Shown here: in pieces, positions 1 to 11,900 of the stretch
Layout: every line of letters begins with the position of its first letter
Numbering within the stretch: the stretch's first letter is position 1
NCBI RefSeq assembly: GCF_026241095.1
Contig: NZ_JAPFGB010000020.1
Location: 1-64,000, forward strand
Origin: Saccharopolyspora sp. NFXS83
Lineage (GTDB): Bacteria > Actinomycetota > Actinomycetes > Mycobacteriales > Pseudonocardiaceae
Direction: 5' to 3'
Length of the DNA: 64,000 nt
Notes under the pieces: generated by a model
Seen by the model: only the letters and a program-made list of their open reading frames with translations
Database searches by the model: none
What the model was told of the DNA's origin: nothing
Program-made: the position numbers and the translations under genes

Positions 1-60
1 GAGCCACTCGGGAAAAAGATCCCGCAGCGAGGAAGCCGCTGAGGTTCCGCCACCCGACCA
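1..60 (+). repeat. Partial copy (right half) of dispersed ~165 bp hairpin repeat
   Basis: The first 60 bases match the right half of the three fuller copies near 2561, 17251 and 18131. They carry the right hairpin arm GCGAGGAAGCCGCTGAG followed by GTTCCGCCACCCG. The left half presumably lies outside the window. It sits just downstream of the minus-strand cupin gene, so its hairpin may mark the 3' end of that operon. Confidence 0.75.
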
Positions 61-83
61 CCAAAGCAGAACGAGCCGAAATC

Positions 84-638
84 TCAATCAGGCAAACCAG
101 CACATTCGCGACAAGGGCAGTGGGGGCAGTCCAGGGAGTGCAGGTACCGCGGAGCCCCTGCCGTCTTGTCGCACAGCAGGCAGGTGAGGTCGCCGTCGTC
201 GGCGATGATCTCCTCGTAGGGCACGGGCGTCATCCGGTCGCTGGAGTCGATGCGCTTGTGCGGGGCGCCGACCGCGACGATGAGGTGGTCGGTGATCGCG
301 CCGACCGCGTGCGGCACGGACCCTTCGACGAGGAACGTCTGCCCCGCCTGCGTCTCGTGGATCCGGCCGCCGTAGGTGATGGTGCCGACCCCGGCGACCA
401 CCGTGAGCACGTGGTGCCCGGGGTGGGTGTGCGGCACGAATCCTTGGCCCGCGGGCAACCGGATGAGGTCGGCGCCGATCTCGCCGTTGGTGGCGAGTTC
501 CCGGCCGCTGGCCGAGGCGGTGCCGTGCAGCGGGACGTCGAGCCCGCCGTGGTCCACGCGCAGGTCGGTGTGGTCGTCGGTGATGGAGTTCTTCGCCCAG
601 GTGGCGATCTCCAAGGGATGGTCGTCGCGCCGTGCCAT
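84..638 (-). CDS. Cupin-domain protein with a six-cysteine C-terminal tail
   Basis: This 184-residue protein is the last gene of the NRPS operon. Residues ~55-125 form a single cupin barrel with a His-rich metal motif (PHTHPGHH) and a second cupin box ending near VPHAVGA, so a bound metal is likely. The tail carries C153-x2-C156-x14-C171-x2-C174-x-C176-x2-C179, unusual for a cupin and suggestive of a second metal site. The ATG follows a strong AGGAGG and lies only 2 bases after the stop of the upstream AMP-ligase gene, so translation is probably coupled. Its reaction is unknown. A role in modifying or finishing the NRPS product, or in regulation, is inferred from position only. Confidence 0.8.
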   Translation of the reverse strand: MARRDDHPLEIATWAKNSITDDHTDLRVDHGGLDVPLHGTASASGRELATNGEIGADLIRLPAGQGFVPHTHPGHHVLTVVAGVGTITYGGRIHETQAGQTFLVEGSVPHAVGAITDHLIVAVGAPHKRIDSSDRMTPVPYEEIIADDGDLTCLLCDKTAGAPRYLHSLDCPHCPCRECAGLPD

Positions 639-640
639 GC

Positions 641-2476
641 TCACTCCTCCTGAGTCGGGCGGGCCCAGATGACGCCGCCGAGATCGTGCCGTCCGGCACG
701 CAGCACGGAGCAGCCGACGAGGGCATGTCCGTCGTGCCGGAGCCGGCGCAGCCTGCTCCACCGGTTCACGCGGTGGCCGGTCCCGCCGCCGGTGAGGAAC
801 GTCCACACCGGACCGAGCGCCCAGGGCGCCCGACCGGTGGTGGTTCCGGTCGCGTGCGGCAGCACCAGCAACCGCCCGTCTTCGATGGTCGTCTCCTCGC
901 CGAACGGGACGGCCACGGCGGGAGCGCCTTCGGCCGCCGCCACTTCCGCGGCGAGTTCGACGTGGGCCGCCAGCGGCCAGGCCGCGGCGAGCTTCGCGCG
1001 CCACACTGATTTCGCCGCCGCCAGTTCCGCGCTCTCGGGGCTCGTCCAGTGCTCGCGGACGAAGTCGACCGCTGCGAACGCCACGTCGTCCTCGGCCGTC
1101 GCGGTCGGCGGGGCGAGCGCTGCGAGCGCTTGGAGTTCGTCGGATCCGGGCGCGTCGGCGTGCATCCGGCGGGCGGCGAGGGCGGCGTGCTCCAGCAGCC
1201 GCTCGTACCGCCCGGGGGCCAGCCGCCGGGCGGCCAGCGACGCGCCCATCTTCGACCGCTGCGGCTTTCCCGTTGCGGTGGCGCGGAATCCGCCGAACCG
1301 CAGCACCGCCGGGCGCAGCGCGGTCCGCTCGCAGAGGTCTTGGACCACGCCCACTTCCGCGTCGTCGGTGACCAGGCCGATCTCCTGGCCCAGCGCGGGT
1401 TCGGCGACGCCGACGGCGGCGAAGCGACCGGTGAGGCCGTCGGCGCGCCAGCCGCGTTCGACCTCCAGCGGGTAGTGCTTCTCGCCGCCCCGGTTGATCC
1501 GCTCCTTGGTGCGCCCGTGCAGCACGAGCAGCCCGTCGCGCAGGTCGCCCAGGTCGCCGGTGCGCAGCCAGCCGTCGTCGGTGACGGCTTCGGCGGTGGC
1601 GGCCGGGTCTTCCCAGTAGCCGTCCATCAGGTCGGGGGTGCGGATCTGCACCTCGCCGGATTCCAGCCGCAGTTCCGTGTCCGGCAGGGCTTCCCCGACA
1701 GGCGGGAACCGGTCCAGGTACTGCTCGGAGAATCCCGCCGCGTCCAGCAGGGGCATGGTGAAGCTGAAGTTGACGGCTTCGGTGAGCCCGTAGCCCTGCC
1801 GCAGCCGGGGACCGTAGGTCCGGTGGAAGCGGCGGACCAGGTCCCCGGTCAGCGGTGCGGCGGCGGTGATCAGGTAGTCGAGTTCCGCGGGCCAGTCGGG
1901 TGCGGCGTCGAGCAGGTCGGCCAGCAGCGCCGGGACGATCGACGCGGTGCGCGCTCCCCCTTCGGTGAGCGCGGCGAAGTACCCGGCCGGGTCGAACCGG
2001 GAGTGCAGCACCAGCGGCGCCCCGGTCCGGTGCGTGCCGAGCAACGACATCACCAGCGCGTTGCAGTGGTACAGCGGCAGGCATGTCCCATGTGGACGAT
2101 CCGGTGAGATCCCGTGCAGCGCGGCGGTCTTCGCGGCGTTGCCGAGCACGGCGCGACGGCTGAGCCGGACGCCCTTCGGCCGCCCGGTGGAACCGGAGGT
2201 GAACATGATGAACGCCAGCCCCGCCGCGTCCGGGTGCTCCGGGGGGAGGCCGGTGGCGCGCACCTCGATCTCACCGGCGACCCGCTCCACCACGGCGCTC
2301 GCCCGGACCCGCCGCACGATCTCGGCGGGGTCGGTACCGCGCGGCGCCAGCGGGACCGCGACCAGCTCGCGGTCGAAGCAGGTCAGCAGCACGGACGCGA
2401 GGTCGGGGCCGTTGGGCAGCCGGATGACGACCCGCGCTCCGGCGGGCAGCGCCGCCAGCTCGGACCGGTACGGCAT
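641..2476 (-). CDS. AMP-dependent acyl ligase, N-terminally short, with extra C-terminal domain
   Basis: This 611-residue member of the ANL (acyl-CoA synthetase / NRPS adenylation) superfamily activates a carboxylic acid with ATP. The phosphate-binding core motif [11 protein letters not shown] is near residue 94, YGLTEA near 220 and a TGDLGDL motif near 295. A Lys in a TGKPQRSK context near 405 matches the catalytic A10 lysine. Two features are odd. The usual first ~50 residues are missing (an in-frame stop lies 11 codons upstream, and the GTG-free ATG has a GAGGTG site), and about 185 residues follow the A10 motif with no recognised carrier domain. It probably activates the N-capping acid or another building block for the adjacent NRPS. 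The substrate cannot be read from sequence. Confidence 0.85.
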   Translation of the reverse strand: MPYRSELAALPAGARVVIRLPNGPDLASVLLTCFDRELVAVPLAPRGTDPAEIVRRVRASAVVERVAGEIEVRATGLPPEHPDAAGLAFIMFTSGSTGRPKGVRLSRRAVLGNAAKTAALHGISPDRPHGTCLPLYHCNALVMSLLGTHRTGAPLVLHSRFDPAGYFAALTEGGARTASIVPALLADLLDAAPDWPAELDYLITAAAPLTGDLVRRFHRTYGPRLRQGYGLTEAVNFSFTMPLLDAAGFSEQYLDRFPPVGEALPDTELRLESGEVQIRTPDLMDGYWEDPAATAEAVTDDGWLRTGDLGDLRDGLLVLHGRTKERINRGGEKHYPLEVERGWRADGLTGRFAAVGVAEPALGQEIGLVTDDAEVGVVQDLCERTALRPAVLRFGGFRATATGKPQRSKMGASLAARRLAPGRYERLLEHAALAARRMHADAPGSDELQALAALAPPTATAEDDVAFAAVDFVREHWTSPESAELAAAKSVWRAKLAAAWPLAAHVELAAEVAAAEGAPAVAVPFGEETTIEDGRLLVLPHATGTTTGRAPWALGPVWTFLTGGGTGHRVNRWSRLRRLRHDGHALVGCSVLRAGRHDLGGVIWARPTQEE

Positions 2477-2560
2477 CGCGGAACACCTCGTTTCGGATAG
2501 GCGTTGTTCTCAGCCTCGTCAGGCGGAGGCCGCCGAGAACCCGTCTTCGATCGTCGTCCT

Positions 2561-2728
2561 GTCAGCGGCGGAGCCGCTGTGCGGTGACCGGCTTGAGCGG
2601 GCCGCTCACCGGTGGGTTCTCAGCGGCTTCCTCGCGGGGACGGTTCTTCCTTCGTGGCGGAGCCAGTCGGGAGAAACGACCCCGCGGCGAGCAAGCCGCT
2701 GAGGTTCCGCTGAGCGCCTACGCAGGCC
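2561..2728 (+). repeat. Dispersed ~165 bp hairpin repeat, copy B
   Basis: This is a full copy. The left hairpin is CAGCGGC-GGA-GCCGCTG, followed by GGTTCTCAGCGGCTTCCTCGC and, about 60 bases later, the imperfect complement GCGAGCAAGCCGCTGAG. It fills the spacer between mbtH and the AMP-ligase gene and overlaps the last codons of mbtH. Any structure it forms would lie inside the operon transcript and could attenuate or process it. Confidence 0.85.
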
Positions 2729-2921
2729 GTTCCGCCGACGCGGGCCGGAGGTCCGTCCAGTGCTCTTCGACGTACCGCAGCGCGTCTTCGCGGCTCGCGC
2801 CGTCGAGCACCACGTCCCACCCGGCGGGGACCTCGGCGAACGCGGGCCACAGGGAGTGCTGGAGTTCGGTGTTGCGCAGCACCAGGAAGGTGCCGTCCTC
2901 GTCGTCGAACGGGTTGGTCAT
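2718..2921 (-). CDS. mbtH: MbtH-like NRPS accessory protein
   Basis: This 67-residue protein has the full MbtH signature: [10 protein letters not shown], then PAGW, then a C-terminal EEHWTDLRP block. MbtH-like proteins bind adenylation domains and are often needed for their solubility or activity, so this one should serve the three A domains of the neighbouring NRPS. Its ATG overlaps the NRPS stop codon as ATGA, which indicates translational coupling and roughly matched expression. The length is normal for the family. A copy of the dispersed repeat abuts its 3' end and separates it from the AMP-ligase gene. Confidence 0.97.
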   Translation of the reverse strand: MTNPFDDEDGTFLVLRNTELQHSLWPAFAEVPAGWDVVLDGASREDALRYVEEHWTDLRPASAERPA

Positions 2922-5900
2922 GACCGCCGGTCCTCCTCGTGTTCGGTGTGCTCTCGCAGGTGGTCGCGCAGGATCGCGCCGAGTTCGCCGACGTGGCGCG
3001 GTTGCATGACCCGGTGGTGCGGGTGGTCGAGCCGGTACGTCGTGAACGGCCCGTCCAGGTGCGGGCGCCAGCGCCGCGGATCCGGGCCGTCCGGAGTTCC
3101 GATGTGGACGGTCGCGCCGGTGTGGTGCCCGGGCCGGTGCCCGGGCAGCAGGCTCGCGTTGTGCCGGGACACCTCGACGAGGTCGGCGATGTCCTGCTCG
3201 GTGAGCTCGGCGAGCGCGCTGCCCTCCTGGCGCAGCGCGGCCGACACCTCGGCGAACGAGCGCGGCACGTCCCCGTCGCGGCCGACGGAGGTGAGCAGCA
3301 CGCCGTGGATCCGCTCCAGGTCGATCGGATCGTCGTCACCGGGAGCTCCACCGCCGAGCGGCGGATCGATCAGGCACAGCAACCCGGTCTCCGCCCCGAG
3401 CCGCGCCGCCATCGCGTGCGCCACCAGCCCGCCGAACGACCAGCCCACCAGGTGGTACGGCCCTTCCGGGTGCGCCGACCGGAGCTCCGCGAGGTAGCGC
3501 TCGGCCATCGCGTCGACGTCGCCCGGCAGGTCCGCCACCCCGCCCGCACCGATCCCCTGCAGGCCGTACACCGGGTGCGCCGGGTCGAGGTGCGCCAGCA
3601 ACCCCGAGTACAACCAGGCCAGGCCGCTCAGCGGATGCACGCAGACGACCGGCGGGGCGTCGCCCCCGGTGCGCAGCGGAACGAGGTGACCGGCGGGCGC
3701 GTCGGTGGCGCCGAGCACCCGTGCCAGACCGGCCGGGGTCGCGGCGGCGAACACGTCGCGGATGTGCGGCCGGATGCCGAACTCCGCCTCGACGCGGTCC
3801 ACCAGGCGCACCGCGAGCAGCGAATGCCCGCCGAGTTCGAAGAAGTTCTCCCGGTGCCCGACCCGCGGCACGCCGAGCACGTCGGCGAACACCGCGCACA
3901 TCGCCTGCTGCGCCGCCGTCCCGGCCGGTTCGGGTTCGACCTCCGCCCGCCCCGGGTCGGGCAGCCGGTCGCGCAGCAGTTTCCCGTTGTGCGACAGCGG
4001 AAGTTCCGGCGTGGTCAGCAGCCGGGACGGGACCATGTAGGCGGGCAGCCGCTCCGCCAGGTGCGCCCGCACCGAGGCCAGGTCCGCGCCGGGCGCCACC
4101 AGGTGCCCGACGAGCCTGCGGTCTTGGGCGTCGTGGTCGTGCACCGCGACGGCCGCCGCCAGCACCTGCGGATGTTCGGTGAGCACCGCTTCGATCTCGC
4201 CGAGTTCCACCCGGTGGCCCCGGATCTTGATCTGGTCGTCGTCGCGGCCGTGGAAGCGCAGCACGCCGTCCCCGTCGCGGGAGGCGAGGTCGCCGGTGCG
4301 GTACATGCGGGTTCCGGGCGGCCCGAACGGGTCCGCGACGAACCGGAGCGCGGTGAGCGCGGTGCGGTGCAGGTAGCCGGTGGCCACGCCGCGCCCGGCG
4401 AGGTAGAGCTCACCGACGACTCCGGGCGGGACCGGGTTGAGCCACCGGTCGAGCACGTGGCAACTCGTGTTCCACAGCGGACTCCCGAGCGGCACCGCCG
4501 CCGGTTGCGCCCCCTGCACCTGGTGCGCCGTGGACCACACCGTGGTCTCCGTGGGCCCGTAGCAGGCGACCACCTCGCAACCGAGGTCGCCGAGCCGCTC
4601 GGCCAGCGGGCCGGGCACGAACTCACCGCCGATCACGGCCCGCACGCCGCGCAGGTCCCTCGGTCGCTGCGCGAGCAGCGCGTGCCACAGCGACGGCGTG
4701 GCCTGCATCGCTCGCACCCGGTGCCGGTCGACGAGGTCGAGCAGCAGCGCGGGGTCGCGGGTGAAGTCCCGTCCGGCGAGCACCACGGCCGCACCGGTGA
4801 CCACGCCCAGGTACAGCTCCGGCACCGACATGTCGAACCCGGCGGGCGCGGTCGCCAGGACCCGGTCGTCCGGCCCGAGCCGCAGCCGCTCGCGCAGGGA
4901 GCACAGCAGGTTCAGCACCGCGTCGTGCGGCACGACCACGCCCTTCGGCCGGCCCGTGGAGCCGGACGTGTAGATCACGTACGCGGTACCGGGCGGGACC
5001 GAGCCCGGCTCGCCGGGACCGTCCTCGCAGGTGAGCGCGCCGGTGTCGTCGTGCGTGACGACCAGGGCCGGGCGGGCGTCGGCGAGCACGCCCGCGACCC
5101 GGCGCCGCGGGAGGTCCGGGTCGTAGGGCAGGTACGCGGCACCGACGGCGGTCACCGCGAGTATCGCCGCGAGCAGGTCGGGTTCGCGGCGCAGGCCGAG
5201 CGCGACGAGCCGGCCCGGCCCGGCACCGCGCGCGGTGAGTTCCGCGGCGATCCGGTCCACCCGCTCGGCGACCTGCCGGTAGGTCAGCTCCCGATCGCCG
5301 TGGATCAGCGCCACCGCCTCCGGCGTGCGGGCGACCTGGGTGGCGAACAGCGAGTGCGCCGTGCCCGGCGGCACCTCCCGGGCGGTGCGCCGCGCTTGGT
5401 GCGCCAGCCCGGTGCGTTCGGCTTCGGTGAGCACCGGCAGCTCGGCGACGCTCCGCTCCGGCTCGGCGGTGGCGGCGCGCAGCAGCCGTTCCAGGCGGCC
5501 GATGAGCGCCCGTGCGGTGGCCGGGGTGAACAGCTCCGCGTCGTACTCCAGCACGCCGCCGATCCCGGCGGGCGCGCCGCGCTCGTCGTGGCCGGGGCGC
5601 AGGCTCCACAGCAGGTCCATCCGCGAGGAGGAACCGTGCAGCGCCACGGGTTCGACGGCCGTGCCGGGCAGGTCGAACTCGGTGGGCGGGGTGTCCTGGA
5701 AGGCCAGCATCACCTGGAAGATCGGGTGGTGCGCGAGCGAACGCGCCGGGCGCAGCACTTCGACGAGCCGCTCGAACGGCAGTTCCTGGTGGTCGAAGGC
5801 GTCCAGGTCCACCGACCGGATCCGCCGCAGCAACTCGCCGAAGGCGGGTTGCCCGGACAGGTCCGCGCGCAGCACCACGGTGTTCACGAAGCAGCCGACC

Positions 5901-8900
5901 GCGTCGTGCAGCGCGGCGTCGCCCCGACCGGCGACGGGGGTGCCGATGGGGAGGTCCGCACCGGCCCCGTGGCGGTGCAGCAGGACCGCGAGCGCGGCGT
6001 GCAGCACCATGAAGAGGCTGACGTCGTGGTCGTGGGCGAGCCGGGCCGCCGCCGCGTGCAGGTCGGCGTCGAACTCGATCTCGACGGTCTCCCCGACGTG
6101 CGCGGAGGCCGTCGGACGCGGGTGGTCGGTCGGCAGCGCCAACTGCTCCGGCGCGCCCTTGAGCACCCGCGTCCAGTGCTCGATCTGGTGATCGGTACCG
6201 ATGTCCTGCTGCCACAGCGTGAAATCGGCGTACTGCACCGGATCCGAGGTCCACTGCGGAGCAGCACCGCCGATCCGCGCGCGGTAGGCGCGGGACAGGT
6301 CGCGGCTCAGCGGGGCGAACGACGAGCCGTCGGCGGCGATGTGGTGCAGCAGGATCAGCAGCACGTGCTCACCGGGCGCCGAGGTGTAGAGGGTGACGCG
6401 CAGCGGCGGATCCGCCGCCAGGTCGAAGCGGTGCGCGGAGTCGGCGTCCAACCGCCGAGGCAGCTCCTGCTCGGACACTTCGACGTGCTCGAAGCACAGC
6501 GAGTCCGGGGCCAGAACGCGTTGCCACGGGCCGTCTTCCGCTTCGGCGACGACGGTGCGCAGGACCTCGTGGCGGGCCACCACGTCCCGCCACGCCTCCC
6601 GCAGCGCGACCGGGTCCAGCGCGCCGCGCAAGCGGTGGGCGAACCGCAGGTTGTAGGTCGAGCCGAACTCGTCGAACCCGCTGATGAACCACAACCGGCG
6701 CTGCGCGGGCGACAGCGGGACGCGCTCGGGACGCCTGCCCGCGCGCAGCCGCGGTCGGGACGCCTCGGCCTGGTCGGCGATGCGGCGGGCCAGTTCGGCC
6801 ACCGTGGGCGCGTCGAACAAGGTGCGGATGTCGAGCTCGACGCCCAGCCCCGAACGGATCCGGTTGATCAGCTGGGTGGCCAGCAGCGAATGCCCGCCGC
6901 TGTCGAAGAACCCCTCGTCCACGCCGATGCCCGGCACGCCCAGCGTCGCGGCGAACGCCTCGCGCAGGAACCGCTCCGCCGCGGTGCCCGGCGCCCGCCC
7001 CGGCGCCCGCCCGGACACCGGGCTCGGCAGCGCGCGGCGGTCCAGCTTCCCGTTGGGCGTCAGCGGAATCTCACCGACCGGCAGCACGAACGACGGCACC
7101 ATGTGCCGGGGCAGCACCGCCGCCGCGTGGTCGAGCAGCACCGCCGGTTCGACCTCCGCCGCGAGCACCGCGTAGGCCACCAGGCGCGGTCCGCCCGCGT
7201 CGTCGCGGGCGAGCACCACCGCTCGGGCGACCGACTCGTGCTGCTCCAGCACGTGCTCGACCTCGGACGGTTCGATGCGGAAACCGCGCACCTGCACCTG
7301 CTGGTCGACGCGGCCCAGGTATTCCAGCGACCCGTCGGGCAGGAACCGGGCCAGGTCGCCGGACCGGTACATCCGGGTGCCGGGCGGCCCGAACGGGTCG
7401 GCCACGAACCGGCACGCGGTGAGTCCTGGCCGCCCGAGGTAGCCGCGCGCCACACCGCGCCCCGCGACGTAGAGCTCACCGGGACAACCCGGGGGCACCG
7501 GCCGCAGCGCGCGGTCGAGCAGGTGCAGCCGCAGGTCGTCCAGCCCGGCGCCGACGACGCTGCGCGTCTCCGCCGGATCGCGCAGCTCCGCGTACGTGGT
7601 GTGCACGGTGGTCTCGGTGATCCCGTACATGTTGATCACGCGCGGGGTGTCCGCCGCGATCCGGCCCCGGACGCGCGCCGGGTCCAGCGCCTCCCCCGCC
7701 AGCACCACGCAGCGCACCGAGTCCGGCTCGGCACCGGATTCGACGAGCTGGTAGTACGCAGACGGGGTCTGCGACAGCGCGGTGACCCGCTCGCGGTCCA
7801 GCAGTTCCCGGAATTCCCCCGGTGCCCGGCTCACCTCGAACGGCACCACGACGAGCCGCCCGCCCCGCCCGAGCGCGGCCCACAGCTCCCACACCGACAT
7901 GTCGAACGCGTAGGAGTGGAACAGGGTGTGCACGTCGTCCGGGCCGAACCCGAAGTGCCGGTCGGTGACCACCAGCAGCCGGTGCACGTTGTCGTGCGTG
8001 ACGACCACGCCCTTCGGCGTGCCGGTCGACCCGGAGGTGTAGATGACGTAGGCGGTGTCGCCCGGCGCGATCGGGACCGCGAGGTCGCCGCCCGGCATCT
8101 CGTCCACGGCCGCAGCGACCGCGTCGTCGTCCAGCACCAGCGGCGCCGCCTCCGCGGGCAGCGCGGCGGCCGAGTCCCGCACCGCCACCACCAGTGCCGG
8201 ATCCGCGTCGGCCAGCGTGGCGCGCAGCCGCTCCGCCGGGTACGCCGGGTCCAGCGGCAGGTAGCCCGCACCGGACTTCAGCACCGCCAGCAGCGCGACC
8301 ACGAGTTCGGTGCCGCGCGGCAGCGCCAGCGCCACCAACCGCCCCGGACCCGCACCTCGCGACGTCAGCACCCGAGCCAGCCGGTTCGCCCGCGCGTTGA
8401 GCTCGCCGTAGGTGAGCCGCCGCTGCCCGCAGGACACCGCGGGCGCATCCGGACGCGCCGCCGAGTGCCGCTCGAACAGCTCCGGCAGCACCCCGCCCGG
8501 AACGTCCGGCAGCGGCGCGGGTGCGCGGTGCTCGCCGGGCAGCAGCAGGTCGATCTCGCCCAACCGCGCGTCCGGCGCCGAGCTGAGGCGTTCCAGCAGC
8601 GCGCCGAGCCGTTCCAGCAGCAGGCGCGCGGCGGGCTCGTCGGCGACGTCGTCGCGGTGGTCCAGCCGGAAGCCGAGCCGGTCGCCGGGCAGCACGATCA
8701 GCGACAGCGGGTAGTGCGTGCCGTCGGACACCCGCAGGTCGGTGATCCGCGGTTCCCGCAGGTGCCGCTGTGCGTCCTGCGGGTCCGGCGGGTAGTTCTC
8801 GAACACGAGCACGGTGTCGAACAGCTCGCCGTGCCCGGCGATGGCCTGCAACCGGGTCAGGTCGACGTGCTGGTGCTCCAGCACCGCGAGCTGCTGCTCG

Positions 8901-11900
8901 CGCAGCCCGGCCAGCGCCTCGGCCACGGTGCGACCCGCTCCGAGCCGCACCCGGACCGGCACCGTGTTGATGAGCAGCCCGACGACGTCCTCCACTCCCG
9001 GCAGCTCGGCGGGGCGGCCGGAGACGGTGGCGCCGAACACCACGTCGTCGCGCCCGGTCAACGCTCCCAGCAGCACGCCCCAGGCGAGCTGCACGAGGGT
9101 GTTGAAGGTGAGCCCGTGGCTGCGCGCGGCCTGCCGGATCCGCTCGGTCGCGGCGGCGTCGAGCTCGTGGTGCACCCGCCCGTGCCGCGCCGCGCCCGCG
9201 CCGGGCGCGGCCACCAGCGCCGGTTCATCCACATCGGACAGCAATGCGCGCCATGCGACCTCGTGCGCGGCGGAGTCCTGCTTCGCCATCCAGTCCAGGA
9301 AAGCGCGGTAGGGCACCGGGTCCGGCAGCGGCTCGGCCGCGTACAGCGCGAACAGGTCCCGGATCAGGATCGGCATCGACCAGCCGTCGATGAGGATGTG
9401 GTGCGTGGTCAGCACGAACACGTGCCGGTCCGGGCCGGTGCGCAGCAGCGCGGCGCGCAGCACCGGCGGGTCGCTCAGGTCGAAACGTCGGGCGCGGTCC
9501 GCGTCGAGGTAGCGGGTGACGTCGGCCTCGGCGGGTGCGTCGAGCTCGGTCCAGTCGACGCCGAACCGGGACGGCCACACCTGCACCGGGACGCCGTCGG
9601 TGCCGTGCCGGAACCCGGCGGTGAGCTGCGGGTGCCTGCGCAGCAGCGCGTGCACCGCGCCGCGCAGCGCCGCGGCGTCGAGCGCGCCGGTGAGCTCGAA
9701 CCCGAACTGCACTAGGTACGGGTCGACGCCGTCGCGGTCGAACAGCGAGTGGAACAGCAGTCCCTGCGCCAGCGGCGGCAGCGCCAGCACCTCGCCGCCG
9801 TCCCGGTCGGTTCGGTGCCGCGCCTCGGCGGCCAGCTCGGTGAGCACCTCGAACCAGCGCCGGGCCAGCTCGTCGACCTCGTGCTCCGGCACGAGTTCGC
9901 CCGCCCAGGACCAGTTCGCGGTCAGCCGCGGACCGTCGGCGCCGTCGGTGATCAGCGAGTCGAGTTCGATCGGGTGCGTCAGCGGCAGGTCCGGCGGCAT
10001 CGCCGAGCCGAGCACGCCCGACCACGGCTGCGGGCCCCAATCCTGCTCACCCGCGGCGTCGAAGCGCCCGAGGTAGTTGAACCCGAGCTGCGGGCGGGTA
10101 CCACCGGCCAGCTCCGGCGCGGTCTGCGGGTTCAGGTGGCGCAGCAGACCATGGCCGATGCCGTTGCGCGGTATCGAATCCAGCGCTGCGCGGACCCGCT
10201 CGACCGGTTCGTCCCAGCCGGCGCTCTCGGGCTGCGCGCCGCGCAGGTCGAACCGCACCGGGAACCGGGTGGTGAACCAGCCGACGGTGCGGGACAGGTC
10301 CTGGTCGTCGGCGAACTCCTCCCTGCCGTGGCGCTCCACGTCCACCAGCACCGCGTCACCGGCGCGCGGGTGGCCCGTCACGGCCAGCGCGAACGCCGCG
10401 AGCAGCACGGTGTCCACCGGGCAGCCGAACACCGCGGCGGCGCGGTGCACCAGTTCACCGGTGACCGCGGCGGGCAGCGTCAGGGACCGGTGCGCGCGAG
10501 TGGCTTCCGAGTCGGTCTCCGGCGACAGCGGTCGCGCGGTCAACGGCGGATCGGAGGCGGCGGCCAGGTCCCTCCACAGTGGATGCTCCGCCTGCACTTC
10601 GGGTTGCTGCGCCCGCGAACCCGAATCGCGCGCCCACTCCGCGAAGGAAGTGCCGACCGGATCCGGCCGCGGCGCGCGACCTTCGACGACTGCACGCCCG
10701 GCGTCGCGCAGGTCGTCGAGCAGGATCCGCCAGGACACCCCGTCCACGGCGAGGTGGTGCACGGCGAGCACCAGCGTGCCCGGCTCGGCACCGGCGTCGA
10801 GCCACACCGCCCGAACGACGCGGCCCGCAGCGGGATCCAGTCCCGCTTGCGCCGAGCGCGCGTGCTCGGCGGCGAGCTCCCGCAGCTCCGCACCCCCCAG
10901 GCCGCGCACGTCCTCGCGCACGAGCTCGCACTCCGGGTCCTCGGCGACCGACAGCGACCACAATACGTCCGTTGTGGACAGCCGCAATCGCAGCATGTCG
11001 TGATGTGCCACCACAGCGCGCAGCACGGCGCGCATCCCGTCCTCGTCGAACCCGGCCGGGGTCCGCAGCACCGCGTACTGCGCGAAACCCGCCACCGAGC
11101 CGCCCAGCTCCCGGAACCAGTGCATGATCGGCGTCAGCGGCAGCGGCCCCCGATCCGGCCCGGTGTCGCGACGCGCCGGTGCGGCCGGGACTCCGGCGTG
11201 TCGAGCCAGCGCGGCGGACGTGGGATGCCGGAACACGTCGGCGGTGCCGATCCCGAAACCCGCGCGCCGCGCCCGGCTGGCGAACTGGATCGCCGTGATG
11301 CTGTCACCGCCGAGCTCGAAGAAGTCCGCCTCCGGCGACACGTCCGCGAGCCCGAGCACCTCGCCCACCAAGCGCCGCAGCACCTGCTCGGCGTCGGTCG
11401 AGGACGCCACCTCCACCACTTCCGCGCTCGCACCGGCGGGCGCGGGAAGGGCATCGCGGTCGAGCTTTCCGTTGCGGTTCAACGGCAATTCGTCCACCGG
11501 CACGATCGCCGAGGGCACCATGAACGCGGGGAGCGCCGCGTCCGCCCGAGCCGACAGGACGTCGGCGTCGGCCTCCCCGACCACGTAGCTCACGATCCGC
11601 CGCCGACCGGGACGGTCCTCGCGCAGCACCGTCGCGACCTGCCGCACACCGGGCGCGCCGCGCAGCGCGGCGTCGATCTCGCCGAGCTCGATGCGGTAGC
11701 CCCGCAGCTTCACCTGGCCGTCGGCGCGTCCCGCGAACTCCAACAGCCCCTCGGAGTTCCATCTGGCCAGGTCACCGGTGCGGTACATCCGCTCGCCCGG
11801 CGGGCCGGACGGGCAGGCCACGAACCGGTGCGCCGTCGCGCCCGGAGCGCCGACGTAGCCGCGCGCCACGCCCGCGCCCGCCAGGTACAGCTCGCCGACG

